A DNA stretch of 64,000 nt. Origin: Rhodonellum psychrophilum GCM71 = DSM 17998. GTDB taxonomy: Bacteria; Bacteroidota; Bacteroidia; Cytophagales; Cyclobacteriaceae. The first letter of the stretch is position 1; each line of letters starts with the position of its first letter. The notes under the pieces were generated by a model. It was not told the origin of the DNA, did no database searches, and was given only the letters and a program-made list of their open reading frames with translations. The DNA lies in the NCBI RefSeq assembly GCF_000381545.1, contig NZ_KB906675.1:310001-374000 (forward strand), given 5' to 3'. The translations under genes and the position numbers were made by a program. Below, in pieces: positions 46,744 through 55,407 of the stretch.

Positions 46744-47169
46744 ATGATATTTCCCAAAAACCTTGCTTTAGACACGATCAATAATTGGGGCAAAGACACA
46801 ATGACGGATTTTTTGGGAATTGAATTTACCAAAATAGGAATTGACTTTTTAGAGGCAACAATGCCCGTATGTTCTAGAACCAAACAACCCCTTGGGCTGT
46901 TACATGGAGGGGCAAGTGTAGTGCTTGCGGAAACTCTGGGAAGTGTGGCCGCAACGCTCACCCTTGACAAGGAAAAGCAATTTTGTGTCGGCTTGGAAAT
47001 CAATGCCAACCACCTTAAATCTGTCAGGGAGGGTTTTGTGAGAGGGGTAGCCTCCCCTATCCATCTTGGAAAAAAGACCCAAGTATGGGAAATAAGAATT
47101 TATACAGAAAGTGGTGATTTGAGCTGTATCAGCAGGATAACCATGGCGATTTTGGAAAAAAACCAATGA
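46744..47169 (+). CDS. Hotdog thioesterase, likely DHNA-CoA hydrolase
   Basis: A 141-residue PaaI/YbgC-like hotdog protein from ATG 46744; a frame open from 46486 overlaps the phosphatase gene and is rejected. LGLLHGGASVVLAETLGS carries the catalytic Glu, followed by GLEINANHLKSVREGFVRGVA and KKTQVWEIRIYTESGDLSCISRITMAIL. The family is broad, but the four-base overlap (ATGA) with menF and the presence of menD make hydrolysis of 1,4-dihydroxy-2-naphthoyl-CoA in menaquinone synthesis the likely job (MenI-like). The activity itself is inferred from context. Confidence 0.85.
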   Translation: MIFPKNLALDTINNWGKDTMTDFLGIEFTKIGIDFLEATMPVCSRTKQPLGLLHGGASVVLAETLGSVAATLTLDKEKQFCVGLEINANHLKSVREGFVRGVASPIHLGKKTQVWEIRIYTESGDLSCISRITMAILEKNQ

Positions 47170-48380
47170 TGGATACAACCTTAAAAAAAGGAATATACAC
47201 GCTAAACCAATATTTGGGAAATGTACTTGCCAATGCAATGTCAGAAGGACACCAGGTGGCATTGTGGAGAAAACCCAAATCATCTTTTTTACAAGTGCTG
47301 ATAGACACTACGGGGAACCTGAAAAGAACCCCCTTGCAAATAGAGGTTTTGCCTGCTGGATTTATCGTGCACCCTTTTGTGGACCAAGAAGATAAAAAAG
47401 CATTTTTTCTGGAAGCCAATCAATATTTAAAAATTGATTTGAATTATCCCTTGGAAGAACAGGAATCCTTGCCCGTACTTGAAGAGGGGATTGAGACTTC
47501 AAAAGCCGCTTCAGATACCATAAAAAAGGCGATTTTTGAAAACATTAATTCTTCCAAAACCTCGACAGAAACAAACAAAGAGGCGTTCCTTACTTTGGTG
47601 GAGAAAGGACTTGCCGCCATCGAGGCAGGGCATCTCAATAAAATTGTACCTGCAAGGACAAAAAAATTGAAGTTGAATCAGGATTTTGATTTGGTCAAAT
47701 CGATTTTGAGCATGGTAAAATCCTATCCAAATGCGTTCATCAATTTCTTCCATATTCCGAGCATTGGTTCTTGGATCGGTGCTTCCCCAGAGGTTTTGAT
47801 ACAAACCAAAGGAGATAATTTCTCTACCATGGCACTCGCTGGGACACAAAAAGCCAGAGGTGACAATCCCCTGAAAACTGTTGCATGGACTCAAAAAGAA
47901 ATAGAAGAGCAAGCACTGGTAAGTAGATACATTGTGGATTGCTTTAAAAAAATCAGATTGCGCGATTATGATGAACAGGGCCCAAAGACGGTTTTGGCAG
48001 GAAATCTCCTCCATTTAAGGTCGGATTTTAGAGTCGACATGCGCAGGACCAATTTTCAGCAATTGGGTTCCGTCATGTTGGAATTATTGCACCCTACCTC
48101 TGCCGTTTGTGGCATGCCGAGAAAGCCTGCTTTGGATTTTTTGTTGGAAAATGAAAAATTTGACCGCTGCCTTTTTGCGGGATTTATCGGCCCTGTGAAC
48201 ATAGAAGAGGAAACTTCCATCTATGTGAATCTTAGAACTGCACAATTATTGGATGGTTTTGCTTTGCTGTATGCCGGAGCTGGAGTCACCGAAGATTCCA
48301 TCCCGGAAAAAGAATGGGAAGAAACCGAAATGAAATGTGAAATCATCGCCAAACACCTCAATTTAGAAAATCCACTTTGA
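47166..48380 (+). CDS. menF: Isochorismate synthase
   Basis: A 404-residue chorismate-using enzyme that makes isochorismate, the first committed step of menaquinone synthesis. The C-terminal domain shows KIVPARTK, IGASPEVLIQT, STMALAGTQKARG, EIEEQALVSRYIVDCF, LHPTSAVCGMPRKPALDF and FAGFIGPVN, typical of the chorismate-binding fold. The divergent N-terminal third is short and variable as usual. The start overlaps the thioesterase stop (ATGA), and the stop overlaps the menD TTG. Confidence 0.95.
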   Translation: MMDTTLKKGIYTLNQYLGNVLANAMSEGHQVALWRKPKSSFLQVLIDTTGNLKRTPLQIEVLPAGFIVHPFVDQEDKKAFFLEANQYLKIDLNYPLEEQESLPVLEEGIETSKAASDTIKKAIFENINSSKTSTETNKEAFLTLVEKGLAAIEAGHLNKIVPARTKKLKLNQDFDLVKSILSMVKSYPNAFINFFHIPSIGSWIGASPEVLIQTKGDNFSTMALAGTQKARGDNPLKTVAWTQKEIEEQALVSRYIVDCFKKIRLRDYDEQGPKTVLAGNLLHLRSDFRVDMRRTNFQQLGSVMLELLHPTSAVCGMPRKPALDFLLENEKFDRCLFAGFIGPVNIEEETSIYVNLRTAQLLDGFALLYAGAGVTEDSIPEKEWEETEMKCEIIAKHLNLENPL

Positions 48381-50065
48381 TCCTTCAACCGATAATTGAC
48401 CTTGTGTCCATTTGTGCCAAAAAAGGCATCAGAAATGTTGTTTTATCGCCTGGTTCCAGGTGCGCGCCACTTACTTTGGCCTTCGTAAGACATCCCGACA
48501 TTCAAACCAAAACCATCACGGATGAACGTTCCGCTGCATTTGTCGCAATGGGAATGGCGCAGCAACTAGAAAAACCTGTTGTTTTGGTCTGTACAAGTGG
48601 ATCAGCGGCCCTAAATTATTTCCCGGCAGTAGCGGAGGCCTTTTTTCAACAAATCCCGCTTGTGGTGATCACGGCAGACAGACCTCCAGAATGGATCGAC
48701 CAATGGGATGGACAAACCATTCGCCAAAACAATGTGTATGGGGAGCATGTAAAGGGAAGTTTTCAATTCCCAGATGAATTTGGGCATCCCGATAAAGTGT
48801 GGCATGCGCAGAGAATGGTGAATGAAGCCATCAATCTTTCCACCAGCTTTCCTGCCGGACCTGTCCATATCAATATTCCATTGAGAGAGCCTTTCTACCC
48901 AGAAAAAGGCGAGATCTTTGATTTTTCGAGCAACATCAATCTTATAGAAGCAATTTCTGTACTCCCTACTCTTTCGGAGGAGACACAAGCAAAGCTCCGG
49001 TCAAAACTCAATAAATTCAGCAAAATCCTAATCGTCCCAGGGCAACAACGGCCGAATGTACAAATCCAAAAACTCTTGGATGAGTTAGTGGAATCGCACA
49101 AGGCAATAGTGGTTACCGATACTCTGTCCAATCTCCAATCTGAGCAAACCATCAATTGCCATGATCATTTTCTTGGGCTGGATAAATGGAATGAAGCACT
49201 GGATCCGGACTTGATCGTTTCCTTCGGGAAATCCCTTATTTCCAAAAACCTTAAATTATTCCTCAGAAAATCAAAAGCGGCGCATTGGCACATCCAGCCT
49301 GGGGGGTATGTTCCGGACACGTATCAATCCCTGTCCTTTCATATTCCCACCACTCCTTGTCATTTTTTTGAATTCCTGAAAGAAAACATTCCTTCCGGAA
49401 ATCCCGAATTCAGAACGGCTTGGCAACAAATGGATCAATTGGTCCAAAACAATCTGTCCAAAATAATTGACGAAGCGCCCTTTGGGGAATACAAAGCCAT
49501 CCAGAAATGTTTGCAGGAAATACCTGACAACACCAAAATCCACGTGGCCAACAGCATGGCAGTAAGGTATGTCAATCTCCTGGGAATGCGGGAACAGGAA
49601 ATCATCTGCAACCGCGGAACAAGTGGAATCGATGGGACAAACAGCACGGCTGTGGGCTGCACTTTTACGACCAAAGACCAAGTAACCCTGATCACCGGAG
49701 ATGTGGCTTTCTTTTATGACCGCAATGCTTTTTGGCACAATTACACAATGCCCAACCTCAGGATCATCTTATTGAACAACCACGCAGGTGGGATATTCAG
49801 GTTGATCGAGGGCCCGGCCAATCAACCTGAACTGGAGGAATATTTTGAAACTGAACAAGTACTTTCCGCAAACCATTTGGCTGCCGAATATGGTTTTGAA
49901 TATATCAATTGCACAAATGAAAGCCAATTGGAATTTGCCTTGCAAAGTTTTCACAAAAAGTCCATCCATCCCAAAATCCTGGAAATCCACTCCGAGAGCG
50001 TGTCCAATGCGGAGATTCTCAAATGGGTTAAAGGAAAGGTTTCTCGAATGATCAATTCAAATTGA
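48377..50065 (+). CDS. menD: MenD, SEPHCHC synthase
   Basis: A 562-residue thiamine-diphosphate enzyme that joins 2-oxoglutarate and isochorismate in menaquinone synthesis. The N-terminal VVLSPGSRCAPLTLAFVRH with the catalytic Glu in DERSAAFVAMGMA, CTSGSAALNYFPAVAEAFFQQIPLVVITADRP and the ThDP/Mg motif ITGDVAFFYDRNAFWH...LLNNHAGGIF are visible. It starts at TTG 48377, overlapping the menF stop by 4 bases, so translation is coupled. Bacteroidota respire with menaquinone, in keeping with this operon. Confidence 0.95.
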   Translation: MILQPIIDLVSICAKKGIRNVVLSPGSRCAPLTLAFVRHPDIQTKTITDERSAAFVAMGMAQQLEKPVVLVCTSGSAALNYFPAVAEAFFQQIPLVVITADRPPEWIDQWDGQTIRQNNVYGEHVKGSFQFPDEFGHPDKVWHAQRMVNEAINLSTSFPAGPVHINIPLREPFYPEKGEIFDFSSNINLIEAISVLPTLSEETQAKLRSKLNKFSKILIVPGQQRPNVQIQKLLDELVESHKAIVVTDTLSNLQSEQTINCHDHFLGLDKWNEALDPDLIVSFGKSLISKNLKLFLRKSKAAHWHIQPGGYVPDTYQSLSFHIPTTPCHFFEFLKENIPSGNPEFRTAWQQMDQLVQNNLSKIIDEAPFGEYKAIQKCLQEIPDNTKIHVANSMAVRYVNLLGMREQEIICNRGTSGIDGTNSTAVGCTFTTKDQVTLITGDVAFFYDRNAFWHNYTMPNLRIILLNNHAGGIFRLIEGPANQPELEEYFETEQVLSANHLAAEYGFEYINCTNESQLEFALQSFHKKSIHPKILEIHSESVSNAEILKWVKGKVSRMINSN

Positions 50066-50071
50066 AGGCAT

Positions 50072-50905
50072 TCAAATAACAAATTGAACGGAATTTGATT
50101 CGCTTACGGATTTTGAAATCTTAAGATTTTCTGATGCTTTAAAGAGCAAAATCAACAGAAGAATTTCAAAAATCGTGAACACCACCAAACCTGGGAGTGC
50201 CAATATGACAGAAATGAACATGATTCCCGAGAGGATTCCCAAACATCCAGTAACGAGGGCAATTGGTCCCATTTCTTTTTGCCAACTGATCAAACCTATG
50301 CCAAAAACCAAATAAATGGCGCCAGAAACCATCGATTTTGAGATTTGCAATATTTCTATGGAGAGGAACGTGGGATTGAGAAGCGCATACATATCTGCGC
50401 TGTTAAAAGCCACGATTCCGAAAATCAGCAATATAGAAGCCCCTTTTACCAAAGCATTCGGGAGAATGTCTGCCAATTTGTAGAAGCCCAAAATAAACCA
50501 GGAAAAGGTGAGCATCACGGCTATTTTTACAATAAAATACAAGTAATTGGGTACTGAAAGTTCTCCGCTTTCCAGCAACATGAAATCAAAAGCCAACTCC
50601 GCATGTGCCAACAAAAAATACACGATTCCAATAAAAAAGGCATTTTTTAGAAAACTGGAAACCTTTGTTTTATCAACCAATGAAGGTCGTAATTTCGCCT
50701 CTTCCTCATTCAAGAATTCAGAGGAATCAAAGTCAAGCGCATCCAAAATGGCCTTGATGGTATAAGACCTAGGAGTGACTTCGCCGGATTCGATCCGCTG
50801 GATGGTCCGGACATTGATACTGCAGAGTTCAACTAGATTTTCTTGAGTAAGCCCTTTGGACTTTCTCAGCTCTAGGATTTTTCGACCCAATTCAGGTTGT
50901 TTCAT
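50072..50905 (-). CDS. XRE-type regulator with a membrane domain
   Basis: About 277 residues from ATG 50905. The N-terminal HTH_XRE (LGRKILELRKSKGLTQENLVELCSINVRTIQRIESGEVTPRSYTIKAIL) is followed by a short acidic linker and about six hydrophobic helices from residue 85 to 270. This points to a DNA-binding protein held at the inner membrane, a layout seen in Bacteroidota but little studied. A tandem 11-bp repeat about 75 bases upstream may be its operator. It is convergent with menD, 6 bases apart. Confidence 0.8.
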   Translation of the reverse strand: MKQPELGRKILELRKSKGLTQENLVELCSINVRTIQRIESGEVTPRSYTIKAILDALDFDSSEFLNEEEAKLRPSLVDKTKVSSFLKNAFFIGIVYFLLAHAELAFDFMLLESGELSVPNYLYFIVKIAVMLTFSWFILGFYKLADILPNALVKGASILLIFGIVAFNSADMYALLNPTFLSIEILQISKSMVSGAIYLVFGIGLISWQKEMGPIALVTGCLGILSGIMFISVILALPGLVVFTIFEILLLILLFKASENLKISKSVSESNSVQFVI

Positions 50906-50980
50906 GATTACAAGATTTTGTTTTACCATCGCAATTTCCTTTGAATTTTTAAAACTTCACCTGAATTACTGGCGGATTTG

Positions 50981-51002
50981 ACCCGACATTTACCCGACAT
51001 TT
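50981..51002. repeat. Tandem ACCCGACATTT repeat upstream of the XRE gene
   Basis: ACCCGACATTT occurs twice head-to-tail (50981-50991 and 50992-51002), one helical turn apart, in the upstream region of the XRE-membrane gene. It is GC-richer than its surroundings; a candidate operator. Confidence 0.5.
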
Positions 51003-51145
51003 TGCTTTATAAGCGACAACGAGTTGGACATAATGATACATTTGAAACAAACCTATTGAAACAAAAGCAAAAGGCATGCAGTATTCAGAATGGCAAGAAA
51101 CAATTTTACTAACCTTTCAATTCCCATACAAATAATCATACCCAA

Positions 51146-51496
51146 TCACCTTTCTGATTTTTTATCCAATGTCCAAAGTTGAAGCTGATTTTTTCGGACG
51201 GCATGAATGATCACGGCATCAATTAACCCAACCCCTTCATTGATAAGATGAAGTTCATGGGACAATATTCCTGCTTCGATAATCAGCATGGGTTCATCGA
51301 TCAAAGGTATATTTGATACAAATTCCTTGATCATCAAAATCTCTTTTTAACCTTTAACACCATGTAATTCAGCAAAAATTAGCTCCAAACACAAAATCCT
51401 GCCATTTTCCAAGAGCTCCTGGCAGGTTGAATAATATTGTGTATTCCCCTTTAGATATTCAATCCAAATGGATGTATCCAATACCACCCCCTTCAT
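51146..51496 (-). pseudogene. PIN-domain toxin (VapC-like) with an in-frame stop
   Basis: ATG 51496 overlaps the antitoxin stop (ATGA). The frame reads MKGVVLDTSIWIEYLKGN...LCLELIFAELHGVKG, then TAA at codon 50 (51349-51347), and continues in the same frame as KEILMIKEF...IIEAGILSHELHLINEGVGLIDAVIIHAVRKN...WTLDKKSER to a stop at 51146. Together this is a full PIN ribonuclease of 116 codons with the expected acidic residues (Asp7, the Glu of FAEL, Asp of LIDA, Asp of TLDK). A single nonsense change separates it from an intact gene, so it is probably inactive unless read through or mis-sequenced. Confidence 0.82.
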
Positions 51497-51699
51497 TTTC
51501 TGTTAAGCTCGCGCAATTCTTGGGCAGTGCATCTAAATTCCAATGGTTCACTCAGGATGGATTCACCTAATTCTTTTATTTTTTGGGATCGGATGTAAGA
51601 AATCAAAGCGATTTTCAGTGCTTCCGTTATTGTAATTGCCTTGGACAATTCCATGGCTTCGGATATCAGATCATCAGGAATTATTGCTGTAACTTTCAC
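51493..51699 (-). CDS. VapB-like antitoxin
   Basis: A 68-residue protein starting at GTG 51699: MKVTAIIPDDLISEAMELSK followed by ITITEALKIALISYIRSQKIKELGES. This is a ribbon-helix-helix DNA-binding start, then a C-terminal toxin-neutralising tail (SEPLEFRCTAQELRELNRK). The four-base overlap with the PIN gene is typical for vapBC. The antitoxin frame is intact while the toxin is broken. Confidence 0.8.
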   Translation of the reverse strand: MKVTAIIPDDLISEAMELSKAITITEALKIALISYIRSQKIKELGESILSEPLEFRCTAQELRELNRK

Positions 51700-52002
51700 G
51701 CTGTCAGTTTTTTATAAAAAAAATGATGTGTTATCGTAAATAAATGAAATTTTTCAAACAAACGTTTATCTTTGCTTTTGGCGACTAGGCTAAAGTTCCA
51801 TTAAGATGAAACCAATAATTGGATTGCCTAAGGGGCAAACCAATTCTGAAATTGACACATGGCTAAAGGAATAATTAGTTCAGAAAAAGCCCAATCCGAT
51901 AGGAAGGAAATTCTAGAGTAAAAAACTGGATTCTTTCCATCTTCGCAATTGTTCATGGGAAATCCATCAAGCTTCGATCTCTGAAGTTAAATCCCTCATC
52001 AT
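51700..52002. other. Gene-free interval between the TA locus and the LysR fragment
   Basis: No gene supported in 303 bases. A plus-strand TATCTTTG near 51767-51774 resembles a -7 box, followed by a 22-codon frame (MKPIIGLPKGQTNSEIDTWLKE, from 51804) too short to call. Confidence 0.4.
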
Positions 52003-52313
52003 TTATTGAAGCAATCTCAAAACGTGTGAAAGAGACGGATTCCTATTCCCCTTCTTCCAGACAGCGTAAAGCTCAGTCTTTTGAGGGATATCCTTCAATT
52101 CAATAAACTTCACCTTCAAATCATAACCCTGCTTCAATGAAGTTGGCACGATAGCCACTCCCAATCCCGCCTCTACCAGTTTGAAAATGGTCAGGGCATG
52201 CACAGACTTGTGGGTGATGCGGGGAGAAAAACCCTGATCCTCACAGATGGACATGATTTTGTCAAAATAGATGGAGGAATAGTCATGGGAAATAAGATTG
52301 AAGTTTGATCATT
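52003..52313 (-). pseudogene. Truncated LysR-type regulator (C-terminal fragment)
   Basis: The last about 83 codons encode SICEDQGFSPRITHKSVHALTIFKLVEAGLGVAIVPTSLKQGYDLKVKFIEL...AVWKKGNRNPSLSHVLRLL, nearly the same as the end of the intact LysR at 54508-55386. DNA similarity (about 80% by eye) extends to about 52300 and then stops abruptly in AT-rich sequence. The HTH and most of the effector domain are missing, so it is a remnant. The two copies differ by many silent changes, so the duplication is old or involves a paralogue. Confidence 0.85.
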
Positions 52314-52485
52314 AAATAAAGTCAATTCTAAGAACAATCAACTTTTTAAACCTTATAGGATAAAATCTACTTTAAATAAAAAATATATACCAAAAATTAT
52401 TTGAAAATTAATGATTTTTTAATTTGGTAATTAAGAATTAGTTGTATATTTCTTAAAACTATTTTAAACTCTAAATTTTAATTCT

Positions 52486-53532
52486 ATGAAAACAAAATTC
52501 TTTTGCACTATGCGTGCATCCGTAGTTTTAGGCACTGCTTTAATTCTCATTATGGGGGGGTGTCAGGACGACTTAAATGACCATCCTCTAGCTTTTGAAG
52601 AGGAATCTTCTAAAAAATTAGAAATTTTGGAAGGTACCTTAATGTTTGAAACTTTCAACGATTATGATGAATTTTTCAATAAACCTGAAAAGTTTGAAAT
52701 ACCTAAGTTTGACAATGCCAAATTGTTCTTTTTTGAAGAAGCTGGTGGAGTTAAAGAAAATTTAAGAACCAGTAGTGATGCTACTGAATTTTTAGAGGAC
52801 CTGGAAGACACTCAATTATTGGAAATTTAGGATCAGGATTTTATGGTGTTCATAGATAACTATTTGATTAAACTTGACTTCGAATTAAAAATTGCCGCTG
52901 TAACTGAGGATTTTTCAGAAAAAGAAAAATTAGCTCAACGAAATTACGATACCAAGTCAATTAAATTATACAGATTTGAAGATGATGTTTTACAGCTCTT
53001 ACAGGAAGGCAAGGAGTCTACCATTACAACTCAAGAATTGAATTCCAGGATAATGTCAACTTTTGACCCAAATGCGGCAACTTATTGTACAAACTGCGAC
53101 AAAATAAAGTGCTCTTTAAATTCCAATATTGAAGGTGTTACTTTTAATGGAGGAAATAATTTTACATATAGACTTGAATCAAAGCACGTTTATCAAAAAG
53201 TAGCTATCTATTTTAGGCTATTTTCTGAATCTAAGTATATGCGAAGGCCCTCTGGATCATTTCTAACATGGAACAGTGAGTCAACTACACTTTACATATG
53301 GTATGATGTGAAATTCAAAAGTAAAAAGTCTGGAAGTTCAGAAATATTTTTGGTCAATAGCACAAATATATTTTCAAATCAGTTGAAACCTGAATATTAT
53401 GTCAGCAGTAGAGGTCTTGAAAAATACTGGGTGAAGTCTCAGTTTTTTGGAGAAGTTGGAGGTAACCATGGATATTCTCCAACCGGGGATTATTGGCAGT
53501 TCAATTTATGTGATATTAAAGATGGTTACTAA
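52486..53532 (+). pseudogene. Lipoprotein gene interrupted by an in-frame TAG
   Basis: The frame starts at ATG 52486 with a lipoprotein signal ending IMGGC (Cys about 26). It reads to TAG 52828-52830 (codon 115) and continues without frame change as DQDFMVFIDNYLIKLDFELKI...to a stop at 53532. Residues before and after the stop read as one protein: a FETFNDYDEFFNKPEKFEIPKF region, then a barrel-like or Ig-like C-terminal part (FTYRLESKHVYQKVAIYFRLF, LYIWYDVKFKSKKSGSSEI). The DNA is visibly AT-rich. It may be a broken gene or two separately translated pieces (second ATG 52843). No family recognised. Confidence 0.65.
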
Positions 53533-54289
53533 AATAAGTCTCAAGGTCTGGATAGTTTTCTTGTGCTGCTTGTGGTCGTTCCATGTTTATTCTCAAGAAA
53601 AAAGTACAATAACTTTTGGAACAGGTTTTGGCGTGCCATTGTATACTTGGAAAAGTTCCGAGGACCTTAGTACATTAAGATCCATCAATAGGGGGATGTG
53701 GGGAATAAATGCCTATGCTCAAAAAGAAATCAAAAATAATTGGGTTTTTGAATGGAATTTTACCGTTCATCGGTTTAGCTCGTATCTTCAAATAGTTGAC
53801 CTCAATAGAGGAAGCAAAGCTTCGACTGGGTACAAATATGTATTTGATCAGTATCAATTAAACAATTTGGCTTTGAAGAAATTCAAAATCCCAAATACTA
53901 AAATAGCGTTTTTGATTGGTGCAGGTATTGGTTTAAACTTATTACCCCATAATTCTATCTCTATGCCGGAAAATGGTTTCCATTTTTTACGGACAAAAGA
54001 TAATTCAGGAAATAGCGTTCCGGTTTATGACATATCTTTAATTGATTCTGAGGTAACCATAAACAATAAATACAGCGTAAACCTGATCTCCAAGCTTGGA
54101 TTAAATTACAAAATCAGCGAAGTCTCTTCTTTGGTTTTGTTCAGCCATCATGGTTACAACCTAGCAGGGCCTATTATGGAGAAAAATCTAAGGGAAATAA
54201 TGTATGAAAATCAAAATTTTGGTGCAGTTCATAAACTCAGCCCTTGGTTTTCATTTATTTCCCTTGGCTATGAGATTACTTTAAAATAA
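53522..54289 (+). CDS. Outer-membrane beta-barrel protein
   Basis: A 255-residue protein from ATG 53522, overlapping the preceding frame by 11 bases; the longer frame from 53447 is rejected because MVTKISLKVWIVFLCCLWSFHVYSQ is a clear signal peptide. The mature part alternates beta strands (WGINAYAQKEIKNNWVFEWNFTVHRF, AFLIGAGIGLNLLPH, YSVNLISKLGLNYKI) and ends FISLGYEITLK, a typical barrel end. It is paired with the lipoprotein gene upstream, suggesting a two-component surface cassette. No specific family is recognised. Confidence 0.75.
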   Translation: MVTKISLKVWIVFLCCLWSFHVYSQEKSTITFGTGFGVPLYTWKSSEDLSTLRSINRGMWGINAYAQKEIKNNWVFEWNFTVHRFSSYLQIVDLNRGSKASTGYKYVFDQYQLNNLALKKFKIPNTKIAFLIGAGIGLNLLPHNSISMPENGFHFLRTKDNSGNSVPVYDISLIDSEVTINNKYSVNLISKLGLNYKISEVSSLVLFSHHGYNLAGPIMEKNLREIMYENQNFGAVHKLSPWFSFISLGYEITLK

Positions 54290-54306
54290 TTAATTCCAAT
54301 CAGAAT

Positions 54307-54346
54307 AAATCCGTTGACAAAATATTTTGTCAACGGATTTTTTTTT
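54307..54346 (+). terminator. Terminator of the lipoprotein-barrel cassette
   Basis: A 17-bp perfect inverted repeat AAATCCGTTGACAAAAT / ATTTTGTCAACGGATTT (54307-54323, 54324-54340) followed by T. Confidence 0.9.
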
Positions 54347-54356
54347 AAATAATTAG

Positions 54357-54500
54357 ATTCCTAATTGCTATCGCTCTCGGGATCTCCGTTAATCTCCGAT
54401 TTTGCGAAGCATATTTCAATTGTATTTCACGAAGTATATTTCAACTTTATCCTGAATCGCTTCGCTCCCGGGATTTCCGCTTCGCTCCAATTTCAATTAT
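54357..54500. repeat. Cluster of short imperfect repeats
   Basis: Repeated units include CGCTCTCGGGATCTCCG and CGCTCCCGGGATTTCCG, GCGAAGCATATTTCAA and ACGAAGTATATTTCAA, and two CGCTTCGCTCC. They fill the space between the cassette terminator and the end of the intact LysR, and may mark a past recombination or a family of intergenic repeats. Confidence 0.5.
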
Positions 54501-54507
54501 ATTTCCA

Positions 54508-55386
54508 TTAGAGTAATCTCAACACCTTCAAAACCGCCGGATTCCTATTCCCCTTTTTCCACACCGCAAAAAGCTCCGTCTTCTGTCGGATCTTTTCCAA
54601 CTCGATAAACTTTACCTTCAAATCATACCCTTCCTTTAATGAAGTAGGAACAATAGCTACCCCAAGACCTGCCTCTACCAACTTGAAAATGGTCAAAGCA
54701 TGTACAGATTTATGTGTGATTTTGGGTGAAAAACCCTGATCCTCGCAAATGGACATGATTTTGTCAAAATAGATAGAAGAATAGTCGTGGGAAAAAAGGA
54801 TAAAGTTTTCTTCCTTCAATTGTCCCACATTTTTGAATTTCCCCTTTGCCAAAAGATGCCCCAAAGGCAGCACCACCGAGAAAGTATCCTGATTGACCAC
54901 TTTCATCTGAAGCGGTTCCGGTACCCGTGCCAAGCGTACAAAACCCAGATCCAGCTTGTCCTTTTCCAGCATTTCTACCTGCATGGCATTGCTGAGTTCT
55001 TCCAGGGTAGTTTGGATTCCGGGATAGTTTTGGGAGATTTTCACCAAGAGTTCTGGCAATACGGTATGGGCGGCTGATCCTAGGAAACCAATCCTTAACT
55101 CCCCAATTTTACCGGCAGCGATTTCCTTGAGCTGAGTTTTGGTGAGTTCTAGGTGGTTGAAGATAAAATCCACTTCCGATTTCAGGTAATGGCCTGCCGC
55201 CGTCAGTTCCACCCGCCGTTTGGATCTTTCAAAAAGCTGCACATCCAAAATCTCCTCCATCTGTTTAATCTGTCGGCTGAGACCCGGTTGGGAGATAAAA
55301 AGCCGCTCCGCAGCGCGACCGAAATTCAGTTCCTCGGCCACTGCTTTGAAATATTCAAGATGCCGAAGTGCTATTTGATAACCCAT
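54508..55386 (-). CDS. LysR-type regulator, divergent from hutH
   Basis: A 292-residue LTTR with an N-terminal HTH (LRHLEYFKAVAEELNFGRAAERLFISQPGLSRQIKQMEEIL) and a two-lobed effector domain (IGELRIGFLGSAAHTVLPELL, LDLGFVRLARVPEPLQ, VEAGLGVAIVPTSLKEGYD). It is divergently placed before hutH, the usual layout for a pathway activator, with candidate operators in the shared region. Most Hut systems use HutC or HutP, so a LysR regulator would be less usual; urocanate or histidine would be the expected ligand. A truncated copy of its C-terminus lies at 52003-52313. Confidence 0.88.
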   Translation of the reverse strand: MGYQIALRHLEYFKAVAEELNFGRAAERLFISQPGLSRQIKQMEEILDVQLFERSKRRVELTAAGHYLKSEVDFIFNHLELTKTQLKEIAAGKIGELRIGFLGSAAHTVLPELLVKISQNYPGIQTTLEELSNAMQVEMLEKDKLDLGFVRLARVPEPLQMKVVNQDTFSVVLPLGHLLAKGKFKNVGQLKEENFILFSHDYSSIYFDKIMSICEDQGFSPKITHKSVHALTIFKLVEAGLGVAIVPTSLKEGYDLKVKFIELEKIRQKTELFAVWKKGNRNPAVLKVLRLL

Positions 55387-55407
55387 GGTTATTGATTATT
55401 GATAGAA

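Noticed and set aside
51804-51872. 22-codon plus frame behind a TATCTTTG box
   Set aside because: Too short to separate from chance and no homology recognised.
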